The notes beneath the pieces are model-generated. The model had not been told where the DNA came from, searched no databases, and saw only the letters and a program-made list of their open reading frames with translations. The position numbers were made by a program, and so were the translations under genes. From Zoroaster sp. YZ-2022 (lineage: Eukaryota; Echinodermata; Asteroidea; Forcipulatida; Zoroasteridae): a stretch of 64,000 bases of DNA. This document shows positions 48,112 to 59,826 of the stretch, in pieces; position 1 is the stretch's first letter, and each line of letters begins with the position of its first letter. The stretch lies in contig CM055828.1 in NCBI GenBank assembly GCA_029582265.1, positions 13,985,777-14,049,776 of the forward strand, read 5' to 3'.

Positions 48112-48258
48112 CTTACTCATGGCATCATGGATAAAGAATTGAAACACTGCAAGAACTTTGAGGATCTAGAAGTCAACTCTAATGTCAAACACAAAGCTAA
48201 AGAATACATCAAGAAATACATGGCCCATGTTGGTCCCGTCTATCATAAGGATGATTGA
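48112..48258 (+). CDS. SETD2: SETD2 exon 18: SRI domain end and stop
   Basis: Acceptor TCTTTATGCAG; reads LTHGIMDKELKHCKNFEDL, then NVKHKAKEYIKKYM and ends YHKDD with TGA at 48256-48258. These are helices 2 and 3 of the SRI domain. The C-terminus stops a few residues after the last helix, close to the usual family end. The summed coding length of all 18 exons is a multiple of three (about 1,801 residues visible). Confidence 0.97.
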   Translation, partial: LTHGIMDKELKHCKNFEDLEVNSNVKHKAKEYIKKYMAHVGPVYHKDD

Positions 48259-49421
48259 AAGTCAGCAACTTAAGCAGAACATTCGGTCAGTTTATATGCA
48301 GTTGTTTTTTTTTGCTAGTATTGTTACAGGGATATATGGTTTGATTTACTTAGCTGAATAACTGAAAGATGACCCCTGATGAATTCCCTATTAATTATGA
48401 TAGATTGTCTGTTTTCAAAGTACTCATAAAGTAGTGTTTTTATGAAGATGTTTTGAAAATGTGAAGAATTTAGGCATATAATTCTTACATCAGAGATAAG
48501 AAACAGTTGGCTTGATATTTACCCTTCATTGAGTAGCTTTGCAGTGTATACTTGATGCTTTTAGTTTTGCCGGGAAAACATCACCAAGATTTGTGCACTA
48601 GTAATGTGGAGGTGATGGGTTCAAGTCTCACCTAAGTCACCTGTGGATTTTATTAGTATAGAGTGCTTCTACTTGTTGAAGGGCAATAATCAACAAATGT
48701 AAGCATTGTTTGTTAACCTTTATTGGCTGTTGACAAGACTTGACAATGACAATGTTTTCCTTTATGATGGTTATTCATACCTATCGTGTAATGCATATAT
48801 CATGTGCCATTAATGAAAGACATTATTGTAAGTATACAGTTTAGCATTATTAAAGTACATTTTTCAAATTTTGGCAAGTGAAAACATGAAGAAAATATAC
48901 ATCCCCCACCCAAGGGGGAAAAAACAATAAATAAATACATATATATACATATATAGATAAAAACGATCAAAAATATAAGTAAAATGTAACACAAAAAGGC
49001 TGCAGTTGGATTTACTTTTCCTCAAGTTTTCAAATTTTCTTAGAAACTTGGTGAGCAATTGGTTATCCCTTTCAATTATTGATTTGTATGCATATTTGTT
49101 GATCCTCATAAAATACTAATGCATAAATTAAATTTTTAACAAAGGGTTATTGGGCTTCAAATATGGCATCTTTGCTTCTTGTGACATGCAGTTTGTTTTC
49201 TTAAAAAACCCAGCATTTATATGACCAAATTGAATAGAATAAGGTACATAATATAAGAATGAACATTCATGCATTCAAACCAGTTATAGACAATGTCTAA
49301 GTGTGAGTCACATGGGGAGACTAGTATAAGACAAAAAGTGAACACTTTGTCTAATATCATTTAGGTTATTGATAACATTAAATGTCTAAATGTATTAAAC
49401 ATTATTTTATAAGGGAATAAA
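48259..49421 (+). other. SETD2: Probable SETD2 3' UTR with polyadenylation signals
   Basis: AT-rich noncoding sequence directly after the stop. The first AATAAA is at 49416-49421; others follow at 49623, 49820 and 51338, so the exact mRNA end is open. No coding signal is seen apart from a short exon-like block just beyond it (49443-49517). Confidence 0.5.
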
Positions 49422-49442
49422 ATTTTGATGTCTTGCCGCAGG

Positions 49443-49517
49443 ATAAAGATGGTGTCATTCCCACGGCCGACAAAGGACCGAGGAAAAGGAAGGTCCTTTA
49501 CTGCCTGTGGCCATGAC
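49443..49517 (+). other. Exon-like block downstream of SETD2
   Basis: After CTTGCCGCAG the frame reads DKDGVIPTADKGPRKRK then VLYCLWP and TGA. It is GC-richer than its surroundings. It might be an alternative terminal exon or a chance frame; no good donor in exon 18 would join it in frame. Confidence 0.2.
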
Positions 49518-50363
49518 TCCAGGTATTTATCATGTGGTAAAGACCAAACGTCAAGGTATTATTCCCATTCATAAATGCCCTTGGTGTCAAAATGTAAAAA
49601 GTATAGTTTTTGTTGCAAAAAGAATAAATGAATCGCCAACTGCTTGAATCATGTCTGGGATATACATTTTATTTTAAAGATCTTCCTGAACAAATTTTTA
49701 TTCATTTTTATATGATTCAAAATGTTATTTAAACTTAATGCACTTTTGTATTTCAGCTAAATATTAATTTCTCGCCTGGTTTCATTTCATTGTGTAAATA
49801 TTAGTTTATTCATGGCAATAATAAAGGGCATGTAGATAATCTATACTCTATTTAATCACACGTTATCAAAAATCTGATTTTGTTTACTAATACAATTCTA
49901 TCATTTCTATTATATGGGTTCATAGACCTCATGCTCACATGTCATTTTAGGCTTCTGCAGAGCTTTGCCTTGACCATATCTGTGTTTCCTGGGGTATTCA
50001 GTCTGTGGTGTTACCTTATATATTTCAGATTTACACAGTGCTTGGCCACAATTCCTAGAATTCGTTTTGGATCATCTTAATATGTTTCTGATGCTTTCAG
50101 TGTTTGGTTATCCTGGAATATTTCATATGAAGTAAGTCCAGTCATAAATATCTTAAATCACATAGCTAGTCCTATGAATGGTTCACCGTGGATCATGCAA
50201 TCGGGTATTTCCACTGGCGAATCCAGGGTCATTGGGGGGGGGGGGGGAAAGGAGAGGAGAGCATATGCCAAAAAAGGTGGGTATACTGACAAAAAGGGAC
50301 ACACAACAAAATGTATGGTAAATGTACATACATGACCCCCTCTTTCCCAGATCTGGTAATGTA
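49518..50363. other. SETD2 downstream region
   Basis: AT-rich, with AATAAA at 49623 and 49820 and a G14 homopolymer at about 50234. No gene. Confidence 0.5.
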
Positions 50364-50631
50364 TACTACTCAAAACAATTTAGGGAACACCGGATTTTTA
50401 ACATCAAATAGGTTTGAAATGTTCCATGAACCGGGATTTTCATTTGCAACCCCCTCTCTCTTTCAGTAGTCATGTCATGAAATGTGTAATCACTACATGC
50501 ATCCTTTATCATCCGTTTCATTGTGCAGTTGTTTCTCATCAATTCTGTGAAACATTGTGTTTATCTGAAATAAATGATCTTGCTTTTTAACTGAGATTAT
50601 TCCGGTGTTCCCTAAATTGTTTTGAGTAGTA
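50364..50631. mobile_element. MITE A, copy 2
   Basis: Same orientation and near-identical interior to 5122-5385, with a few small indels. Lies in the region downstream of SETD2. Confidence 0.9.
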
Positions 50632-51157
50632 TATATTGCAATATCATTACGTTTATACCACCCCCAAGCAGATATCATTACATTTGATATATTTTAAAGT
50701 GTTATACCACCTGTTTGAACTACAGTATTCGTACATCGTTTGAAAGCCTGTAAGAAGTTATAAATGAATCACATCTGTATGTCTAAATATGTATATTATA
50801 ACAATATTTTCGCTTTTCCTGTGTATCTATGTATTACCATACTTATATCATTCAAGTAAACCCCCAATTACAACCATCTGGAAACCTTGTATCTGCTTTA
50901 ATTAACAGTTTATTGCACAATGTTCCGTCTTTTTTGTGAAAGTTAATTTCAACGAATGGACATTGCTTGATTTGCAACTTAAGATCATATTTTCTTTGCT
51001 ACAGTGCTTAATATTTCGTTTATAATAATTGGATCTGAATTGTAAATATGTAGATTCTGTATTCTGTAATTTAGTTTATATTGTCTCATGTGGCATTGAA
51101 TTGATATTTTGCTTTAAATAGACGTAGCATTTTCTACAAGTAGTTTATAAATAACGA

Positions 51158-51303
51158 ATATGTTAGGGTGTGTACTACGCATCAGGATATGTTAGGGTGT
51201 GTACTACGCATCAGGATATGTTAGGGTGTGTACTACGCATCAGGATATGTTAGGGTGTGTACTACGCATCGGGATATGTTAGGGTGTGTACTACGCATCG
51301 GGA
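51158..51303. repeat. 29-bp tandem repeat, 5 copies
   Basis: Unit GATATGTTAGGGTGTGTACT plus ACGCATCAG; the last two copies have CGG for CAG. Contains TTAGGG once per unit but is not telomeric. Confidence 0.95.
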
Positions 51304-51633
51304 TTTCTAGACTGATTTGAAAGCCTAATGATTATTAAATAAAGTCGCTTGCGACACGATTTGTATTGTACAGATAGTTGATCTGTTCGATCGTTTGCTT
51401 ACTTTTAAAATTAGCATTTTATTTTAGCACAATAAATACAAAGTCCCCAAAATGTTTTTAGAACTATTATCTCGTAAAAATATAACTAAAATCATGTTTG
51501 ATATAAATCCAACGTTTTTTCTTTATTCCAAAAACCTCTGACACAAACTTAATAAGTTTATACACGGCAAAGCAGGCTTGTAGCCCCATTCTGGATTTAG
51601 TCATGTCAATTGACATAAATTATTGTCGCTACC
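51304..51633. other. Intergenic, no element recognised
   Basis: AT-rich sequence; AATAAA at 51338. Confidence 0.4.
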
Positions 51634-51977
51634 TTAACAATGTATCGCACGTGTTTTACCCGCAATTTCCGACATTTTTGTTTTTCGTTGGAACATTGAT
51701 AAAGTTTTTCTCATGAGAAAGGAATACAAATACGTTGAAATGAGATTTCACAAAGTAGTTGTTTGCTTGGTAACGTAAAAAAAAAGGAATACATGACGGG
51801 ACCCACCATAAATTAATTTCGGTACATAGGCTTATTTACTGTAAAACCATGTTTCTCACTCTTATTGACAAATGTGTGATTTTACAACATTCATATTCAC
51901 TTCAAGTAAAATGCAGTGTTCCAATGAAAAATAAAATGTCCGTTAAAATAGCGAAAACACGGGCGATACATCTTTAA
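51634..51977. mobile_element. MITE with TTAA flanks and long imperfect inverted ends
   Basis: Left ATGTATCGCACGTGTTTTAC and right, inverted, ATGTATCGCCCGTGTTTTCG, each bordered by TTAA; similarity extends about 60 bp to GTTGGAACA. A third end of the family begins at 63927 and runs off the window. TTAA suggests a piggyBac-type mover (inference). Confidence 0.7.
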
Positions 51978-52850
51978 GCGAAGACAATTTCTCTTTCAAA
52001 GAAAGATTTGAATCACATGACATTATGTATAAGGTGACCCTGATATGAAACGCTGCTATCGCGCATGCGCGTAATCATCTTGGGAGCATCTAGCGCATGA
52101 TGGATTTGAAGATATCGCCCGTGTTTGGTTGAGACAACACAAAATAGAACGAAGTTTGAAAGATAATATTGTTAAACGAAAAAAATAAATAAATAAAATT
52201 ATGAAATTCTGATTGATTCGTAGGCCCTTGATTCTGATTGACAGCCACACTGGCCAATCAGAAGACTGCCCACGCCCTCGGCCCTCAGCCCTAAGCATAA
52301 ATTTTACATGTATATGCATTCCCCGTTACAACAAACACTTGAGGCGAAAACATTTTTCATTTTTTTAATTACCGTGCATGTAAATTTACCATACGTTTTT
52401 TTGTGCACACCCGTTTTTCCGAATTCCCTCATTTTTCAAGACTGGATCTTCCCTAGTGGATATGTATACCAGTTTTTTTAAAGATAATATAACTTATCAA
52501 TGTTCTACCTTCCCTTTCAGAAAGCTCTTATTTTAATGGATATATAATCGCAATTTGAATGTTATTGCAAATAACGAATTGATATAATACATGTACATGT
52601 ACATGTACACATGTACTGCCATAATCAGGCATAGCGCTACGCATTGTCACTGCTGTGACTGCTTTTGTTAGTTTAGCTGATTTTGTTATCGCTGTTGTCA
52701 GAACAAGTTCGACTTTTTATAGGGTTTTGTTTGTTCCAGCACTTTGTGTGTTTGAGGCTTTTCGGCATTTGAGAATCAGTAGACTTGTCATTGTGTTGTT
52801 TTATCAAGCAATCAGAAACTGTACAGGTTGCATCTCTCCGTTAATCTGTC
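51978..52850. other. Intergenic with short ACATGT microsatellite
   Basis: TACATGTACATGTACATGTA at about 52590-52609; otherwise nothing recognised. Confidence 0.45.
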
Positions 52851-52858
52851 CAATGAAA

Positions 52859-53808
52859 CAGTGGCGCACCCAGGATTTTTTTTTTTTTTTTTTTTTGAAA
52901 TCCAATATGGGGGAGAGACATGGCGGACCCAAACCATAACCGCTGGCGCGGCTGTAGCCATGTCCCTAATCGTGCTCGTCAGTGAACCTACGGCACATGT
53001 TAAATGTTTCCTGGTGGTTTCTAGTCATAAAAAGAAGACATTATGACATGATTCAGACTCGTAGGGTTTTACCTTCCATATAATTTCCTCCTCTTGATGT
53101 AAAGAACTTGAGCTAATTGTTTCGTCTGCAAGATTTCTATATTTAAATATTTTCATTGCGCGGACGTAAAGTTTGTGATCATTCCGGGCGGAGCTAAATT
53201 TTCTCAAACACGAATTTGGCGGCAAAACCAAATCCCAATATTATCCAATCGGTGTTTGCTAAAAGAGTGTCGCATAATCTTTGTAAATTAAAACCCGATC
53301 CTGGGCCATTGTGTACAAACTGGAAAGGAGTTGATTATAATGCGGGCGTGTTTAAATTTAAAAAAACATTTACGAGTAACCTCAACGATAGTCAACGACC
53401 TCAACAAGAGAAACGGACAACAGAAAATGAAAATAAAATTAAGTAAAGCTGCTCCCTGATCAGGGTGCACCGTGGCAGGGGTGGGGTGGGGGGGGGAGAA
53501 TGTCTAAAAATGCTTGTTATATATACTGGTGGCCCTTCAAGCTTACATGCACATGCATACGCAACGCCTTAAAATATAATAGTGAGTGGAATAAATGGAA
53601 AACTTTTGGAGGGGAGCTTGAGTCTCCTGAGTCCCCATCCCTTGTACCACTGCCCTACTCCTTGCCGAACTCCTCTGTAGACAAGACTTGGGCTCAGATT
53701 TTGCTCTCTTTCCCGGCCCCTTCTTTAAAAAAAATAAATAAAACATCAGCGGGCCCTTGGGGGGGGGGGGCTCGAGCCCCCCGAGCCCCCCCCTTGGGTG
53801 CGCCACTG
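52859..53808. mobile_element. hAT-type element (CAGTGGCGCACCCAGG ends), 950 bp
   Basis: Ends CAGTGGCGCACCCAGG and inverted CTTGGGTGCGCCACTG; flanked by CAATGAAA on both sides (52851-52858, 53809-53816). Homopolymer T and G/C runs near both ends. No transposase. Confidence 0.93.
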
Positions 53809-53900
53809 CAATGAAAAGGCACGAATGTAAGTATTAACCTAATTAACCAGTAAGTAATTACAATTACAACTAGATATAAGTTTTTATCACAACAAAAACT

Positions 53901-55124
53901 AGGTGTTCGGTTGAAGTTAAAATGATGACGTCATCAATTCGAAGTGTTGGAGAAAGTCAAATATTAACGTCTGTTGAAGTTCTCGCGAGAAGTTTATTTG
54001 AATACAATACTGAATTTAGAAATTATTTTAATATTAAACTTTGACTTCCGGTTTGGACAGGAAGTAAAGGTCAAATTGGGGTCATGTTTTTGTAAATACT
54101 TTTGACAATTAACAATCTGTACAATGGTGCAAAAACTGTGAAATTACCTCTTGTGGTTGTTGAGATATGATTTTTTTAAATATTAAACTTTGACTTCCGG
54201 TTTGGACAGGAAGTAAGGTCAACTTGGGGTCATCTTTGTGTAAACATGTTTCGACAATTAACAATCTATACAATGGCGCAAAAAATTTCAATTTACCTCT
54301 TGTGGTTGTTGAGATAGGATTTTTTTAAATATTAAAATTTGACTTCCGGTTTGGACAGGAAGTAAGGTCAAATTGGGGTCATCTTTTAGTAAATATTTTT
54401 GGACAATTAATGATCTGTACAATGATACAAAAATTGCGAATTTACCTCTTGTGGTTGTTCAGATATGATTTATTTAAATATTAAAATTTGACTTCCGGTT
54501 TGGACAGGAAGTAAGGTCAAATTGGGGTCACCTTTGTGTAAATATGTTTCGACAATTAACAATCTATACAATGGTGCAAAAAATGTCAATTTAGCTCTTG
54601 TGGTTGTTGAGATAGGATGTTTTTAAATATTAAACTTTGACTTCCGGTTTGGACAGGAAGTAAGGTCAAATTGGGGTCATCTTTTAGTAAATATTTTTTG
54701 ACAATTAACGATCTGTACAATGGTACAAAAATTGTGAATTTACCTCTTGTGGTTGTTCAGATATGATTTTTTTTTAAATATTCAAATTTGACTTCCGGTT
54801 TGGACAGGGAGTAAGGTCAAATTGGGGTCACCTTTGTGTAAATATGTTTCGACAATTAACAATCTATACAATGGTGCAAAAAATGTCAATTTACCTCTTG
54901 TGGTTGTTCAGATAGGATTTTTTAAATATTAAACTTTGACTTCCGGTTTGGACAGGAATTAAGGTCAAATTGGGGTCATCTTTTAGTAAATATTTTTTGA
55001 CAATTGACAATGTTTTGTACAATGGTACAAAAATTGTGAATTTACGTCTTGTGGTTGTTCAGGAGAAGAAGAGAAAAAAACCGAACAAAAACAATAGGTG
55101 TTTCTGGTGCATACCCGAACACCT
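53901..55124. mobile_element. TGACGTCA-bearing element with internal 149-bp tandem array
   Basis: Ends AGGTGTTCGG and inverted CCGAACACCT, with a TGACGTCA at 53926. The inside is seven tandem ~149-bp units (GACTTCCGGTTTGGACAGGA at 54043, 54192, 54341, 54490, 54639, 54790 and 54938). The right end has the same purine tract and hairpin as 45930-45980. Confidence 0.75.
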
Positions 55125-55671
55125 AATGAAAACAACTTGTTCATCAAATTGATGAACGAACTTTTACCACACCCTGTTTGCCATTCGTGATTGGCCCTCC
55201 GTACCTTTATCGGAGGCGATAAGCTACTTCGCGGAGATATACGGTCTTCTTTAAATCCACTATAGGCTACACTATTGGTAATCTCAAAAACATAATTGCT
55301 CAAAGTTTTACATACAACTTACTTGGTATAAAGTTGATGATAGGATCAAAAATTCCTTTAAATATCGTACTATCGTTTTAGTAAAATAAGTGAAATGATT
55401 TTCAAAATTATTTTCTGCCGAAATTGCACGTTGGTATAAATACGAACAGTCTGAATACTTTTTCACTAATTTCTCGTTAACAATACAATGAAATAAGCTG
55501 ACACTTTTACATGTTAGTTGACATATCTCTTGATTCTGGTAAGGTATGCATTTACAGAATTTTTTTTAACCAAAACTGCATACTGGCTTTAATCATCACA
55601 CTGGTAATTTGAGTGGCAGACACTAACACCTAAACCACAATATTGGTTATGCCCAAATAAGAATTACTTAC
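55125..55671. other. Intergenic, no element recognised
   Basis: About 550 bp AT-rich sequence up to the LDLa exon donor. Confidence 0.4.
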
Positions 55672-55735
55672 AGTTAGTCTCATCTGACTGGTCTCGACAA
55701 CTGTATATACCCCCATTGCATAGCTCCTCTTTCAC

Positions 55736-56450
55736 CAGGCACGTAGCCAGAGTTGGAATTTGGGAGGGGGGGGGGCACATTCCGTGCATGCTTTTGTGAG
55801 CCAGAATTTTTCGCACAATTATTTGTTGGTATGGGGGGGGGTGGCCCACCCCTTTGAATTTTTGAAACTCTAATAATAATAATAATGTATAGATTTATAT
55901 AGCGCACGTATCCACCAACTAAGTGGCGCTCAAGGCGCATTATATTATTATCCCTGCTCATAAGGCTCATAAGGCTCATAAATCATTCCTGAAACCATCT
56001 CAGCTCCCTGGGGAGTATACAGCTCAATTGCTGCCATTTCTAGCGCATATAGAGCAAACCATCTCTGCCTTCACAGGTACCCATTTAACCCCTGGGTGGA
56101 GAGAAGCAATTATGGTTAAGTGTCTTGCTCAAGGACACAGGTGTCACGGCCGGGGCTCGAACCCACACTCTGCTGCTGGCAACACCAGAACTTGAGTTCA
56201 GTGCTCTAGACCGCACGACAATCCACTTTACGTGCATTATACAACACACGGGACCTACGGCTTTACGTCCCATCCGAAGGACGAAGCAATTATGGTTAAG
56301 TACCTTGCTCAAGGACACAAGTGTCACGACCGGGGCTCGAACCCACACCCTGCTGCTGGCAACACCAGAACTTGAGTTCGGTGCGCTAGACCGCTCGACA
56401 TTTTTTTTGGGGGGGGCACGTGCCCCTCCCCCCCCCTGGCTACGTGCCTG
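55736..56450. mobile_element. hAT-type element inserted in the LDLa exon
   Basis: Ends CAGGCACGTAGCCAG and inverted CTGGCTACGTGCCTG exact over 15 bp; flanked by TCTTTCAC (55728-55735, 56451-56458). Subterminal G/C runs as in the other hAT MITEs here. Carries the dimeric SINE at 55870-56400. Confidence 0.95.
55870..56400 (-). mobile_element. Dimeric SINE, copy 3, nested in a hAT-type element
   Basis: Minus orientation: (TAA)n tail, body and a tRNA-like head, followed at about 56220 by a second head-plus-leader unit (GGGACCTACGGCTTTACGTC, then another GACCGGGGCTCGAACCC B box and head). The same two-unit arrangement recurs at 58429-58950. Confidence 0.85.
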
Positions 56451-56519
56451 TCTTTCACACACTGTAAACCATCACTGCATTTACGGTAGCCATGGGAACA
56501 GGGCAACTCCGAACAAAAT

Positions 56520-57410
56520 AGTTCAGGGTGTGGTTATCGTACACATGTACAATATACAGACAGTGCAGCAACAACAGACAGTGCAGCAACAACAGACAGT
56601 GCAGCAACCACATACACAGCATTTATACTCACACTGAATGTGATGCGAAAAACATGTGTTTAATGATACATCATTAGTTTTGGGAAGAGTTTTTAAGAGT
56701 TTTGGTATGTAACAAATTTGCATTATTATGTGCAGCAGGATGTCCAAAGACTTCAAGTGTACTGGTCAAAATACAATGTAGGTCTATATGCAAATTTGTA
56801 CCTTTAACCCCACATTTTTACCCATGTTATGGTCTCTATGGTTTCCAAAGCAATCCAATTTTCTTCAGCAGTGCTGCTTTGCATAAATTCAAGCCAAACT
56901 GGCTGCAGCAGGTACCTTAAACAACACGTTACAACTATACTATTGGTAAAAATGGCCATTTTGACCTTTGGCCTCCACATTTTGACCCGTTATGACCCCT
57001 ATGATTTTCAAAGTGTTTATATTTTCTTCGGCAGTGATGCTTTGCATAAAATCACCCATTCTTGCCTGTCAAGGGTCATTATACTAACTTACAGCTTATT
57101 TTAGCAAACTTAACCTAATTCCCCCATTATAAGAAGTCACGTGACTTCAGGGCTCTTGATGGACCATACCCCTTGTCTGAGACCAAAACGGATATGATTT
57201 TTGAAGTTCTCACGTGCAAAACCATGGCAAACCAAGCAGTAGGGTACAAAAATTGAAAAAAAGTTAAATCTGAACATGTATTGTACAGGACATGTATTGT
57301 GAAAGAGAAGGGGCTTGCCCCGGTGTTTCTGGAATGGCAGCAAAATGCACCAAAGCGCTTTGTAACCTTTGGGGAAAGGCACTATATAAATAACAGTATC
57401 TATCTGGATA
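56520..57410. repeat. Low-copy repeats between LDLa exon and 27-bp array
   Basis: GTGCAGCAACAACAGACA repeats three times at 56564-56610 (19-bp unit). A ~155-bp segment (GCTTTGCATAAA phrase at 56876 and 57030) is duplicated. No gene. Confidence 0.6.
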
Positions 57411-57598
57411 TAAAGAAATGGCTCCACGTCGTGGATATAAATAAATGGCCCCACGTCGTGGATATAAAGAAATGGCCCCACGTCGTGGATATAAAGAAAT
57501 GGCCCCACGTCGTGGATATAAAGAAATGGCTCCACGTCGTGGATATAAAGAAATGGCTCCACGTCGTGGATATAAAGAAATGGCCCCACGTTGATATA
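57411..57598. repeat. 27-bp tandem repeat, 7 copies
   Basis: Unit GATATAAAGAAATGGCCCCA plus CGTCGTG; varies at CC/CT and one AAT. Nine codons per unit, so several frames stay open on both strands; these are artefacts. Confidence 0.95.
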
Positions 57599-58428
57599 AA
57601 TTAAGAGTCCTTAAAATGAAGAGAGAAAATATTAAAGTCATCAAAGAAAAAAAATACTAAACAAAACAAGTTTCATCTAAAAATTTATTTTATAAAAAAG
57701 TTAGAGACATTCTTGGTGATGAAAACAGTGAAAATTTATTATACAACTAAACAGTCCAAGTATTTTTGTGAAGTAAATTGTACCCTGCAAAACTGGGGTG
57801 TTACAATAACACTAATCGTGTCAACTGGATATTAATTATACATTGTGTTTATATCGAGAGAGTTGTCCAATATGAACACCACTGCGAAAATGGGCACATT
57901 GAGGTTCTGTTCGTTCAGCATTTGCTGCAGATTTCTTCCGTCTCAATCTTGCGATGGACCACCATCATTATGCCGATGGAAATATGTTTTGTCACAACTA
58001 GTACTGGTTATTGTGGATTCGTTTGCGTTTTGTCAAATATTCAAACGAATCCTAAAGCTCTCGCGGGGTTAGTTTACGGCGCTCTGATAGAAAAAAAGAA
58101 GAAAAAAAAAGAAGTTACAAAGATATCACGTCTACCCTCTTTCAACGTCAAGTGAACATAATTTGTAGTAGAGGGTAACTCTATATTTTAATTGCAGAGG
58201 GAACTATCTAAGAAATAATTCCCAGTGTGTGCAGTTTGTTAAATTTATAACAAGAAAGAGTACTCGCAAAGATCATAACATTCAGTCAATGCCACGTGAA
58301 TACCCACTTTAGGTCTATTATCTATCGTGCAAACAATGTAATGTAGGCCTATATGGTTATATTGAAAAATTTCAGCCAACAAATGCTAATTTACTTATAT
58401 TTTGATGACCAAGCTAACATTAAGTATT
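57599..58428. other. Intergenic, no element recognised
   Basis: A 125-codon plus frame at 57778-58155 has no recognisable domain and weak codon character; I do not call it a gene. Confidence 0.35.
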
Positions 58429-58950
58429 AATAATAATAATAATAATGTATAGATTTATATAGCGCACGTATCCACCAACTAAGTGGCGCTCAAGGCGCAT
58501 TATATTATTATCCCTGCTCATAAGGCTCATAAGGCTCATAAATCATTCCTGAAACCATCTCAGCTCCCTGGGGAGTATACAGCTCAATTGCTGCCATTTC
58601 TAGCGCATAGAGAGCAAACCATCTCTGCCTTCACAGGTACCCATTTAACCCCTGGGTGGAGAGAAGCAATTATGGTTAAGTGTCTTGCTCAAGGACACAG
58701 GTGTCACGGCCGGGGCTCGAACCCACACTCTGCTGCTGGCAACACCAGAACTTGAGTTCAGTGCGCTAGACCACTCGGCCACGACAATCCACTTTTCGTG
58801 CATTATACAACACACGGGACCTACGGCTTTACGTCCCATCCGAAGGACGAAGCAATTATGGTTAAGTACCTTGCTCAAGGATACAAGTGTCACGACCGGG
58901 GCTCGAACCCACACCCTGCTGCTGGCAACACCAGAACTTGAGTTCGGTAA
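58429..58950 (-). mobile_element. Dimeric SINE, copy 4
   Basis: Nearly identical in order and sequence to 55870-56400, with the outer head truncated at about 58950. The join between units reads GCCACGACAATCCACTTTTCG here. Confidence 0.85.
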
Positions 58951-59826
58951 GTGCATGTACATGTATCATGACAACGAAAGACGGTGGACTGTTTGGACGC
59001 TATCTGATGCCAAATGATATAGAGTTTCAAGACTAATATTATTCCATGTCAATCCCTGTCGTCCCATAATCTGTATATAGGCCGACATGTATTGCTCGTA
59101 CTCCTATAATACTATAATAAAGAAAGTATTCCTTTCAAACAAGAAATTCACAAAATAATTGTCTGGGCACGAACAATTAGAAATGTAGTGCATAAATGAA
59201 TGTATGACCCAGTGAAATAAAATTCACTGATGTTCATAAAATACCCATAATGAGGCCTACTTCGCCAAGTTACCATACTTTTTGAAATATCTAAAATAAT
59301 GTACTTCTATTTTACAAGGAAAATAGTGTGCAGCTTATTTTTTTTTTTATCAAAACAAATCGAATATGCATCTTTAAGTAGACAATGAAAATAAAATAAC
59401 AGATACCGCTGACAAATTTATAGGCCTATTTAAATTATGTTTGAAGCGAGATACATCAAATTGTTAAATATTACACCCTATAGTTCTTGACTACTTCTTG
59501 ACTACAACTTGCAAATGTAACCGTCTGTTAAATTGTTTAAATTCTGATTACCCGGTTGAAATATAATAATTATTCAAACATTATCAATTTAACGTTGCAT
59601 TGTACTTAATGCCTTATATCGCAGTTTTATATGAACTGATTTATATACATTTTGTTATTGTGTAATCTTTTGAATAAAAGAAAGAAAACATTACACCTTA
59701 AATATTACATTAGGCCTACATAATATTTACATTTATTATGTTTTTATTAATTGTCTACTTGCTGCTATTTAATGTTACATCATGGCTTCTTGAACAACAA
59801 CTAACATAACTAAGTGTATACATCTA
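58951..59826. other. Intergenic, no element recognised
   Basis: Very AT-rich, about 0.9 kb; AATAAA occurs at several places in both strands. Confidence 0.45.

Larger units (their letters stand above)
55672..56506 (-). pseudogene. LDL-receptor class A repeat exon split by a transposon
   Basis: Reading the minus strand and skipping the insertion at 55736-56450 with one copy of its 8-bp duplication, the frame gives PCSHGYRKCSDGLQC, VKEELC, NGGIYSC, RDQSDETNC: the six cysteines, the aromatic residue between Cys1 and Cys2, and the SDE calcium motif of an LDLa domain. The donor GTAAGT follows at 55671 in phase 1, normal for LDLa cassette exons; the upstream acceptor near 56507 is uncertain. No other exon of the same gene could be found nearby, so it may be a lone relic or one exon of an unseen minus-strand gene. 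With the insertion the exon cannot code a normal repeat. Confidence 0.75.

Noticed and set aside
51158..51303. Interstitial telomere repeat (TTAGGG)
   Set aside because: TTAGGG appears once per 29-bp unit, not in tandem.
57137..57644. Overlapping 107-150-codon frames on both strands
   Set aside because: Generated by the 27-bp array (9 codons per unit).
57778..58155. 125-codon plus frame
   Set aside because: No domain, ends in a poly-Lys run from an A-rich tract, and no supporting signals.
56085..59017. Several 90-170-codon frames with HTLLLATPELEF-type phrases
   Set aside because: Translations of SINE bodies; the same peptides recur at every SINE copy.
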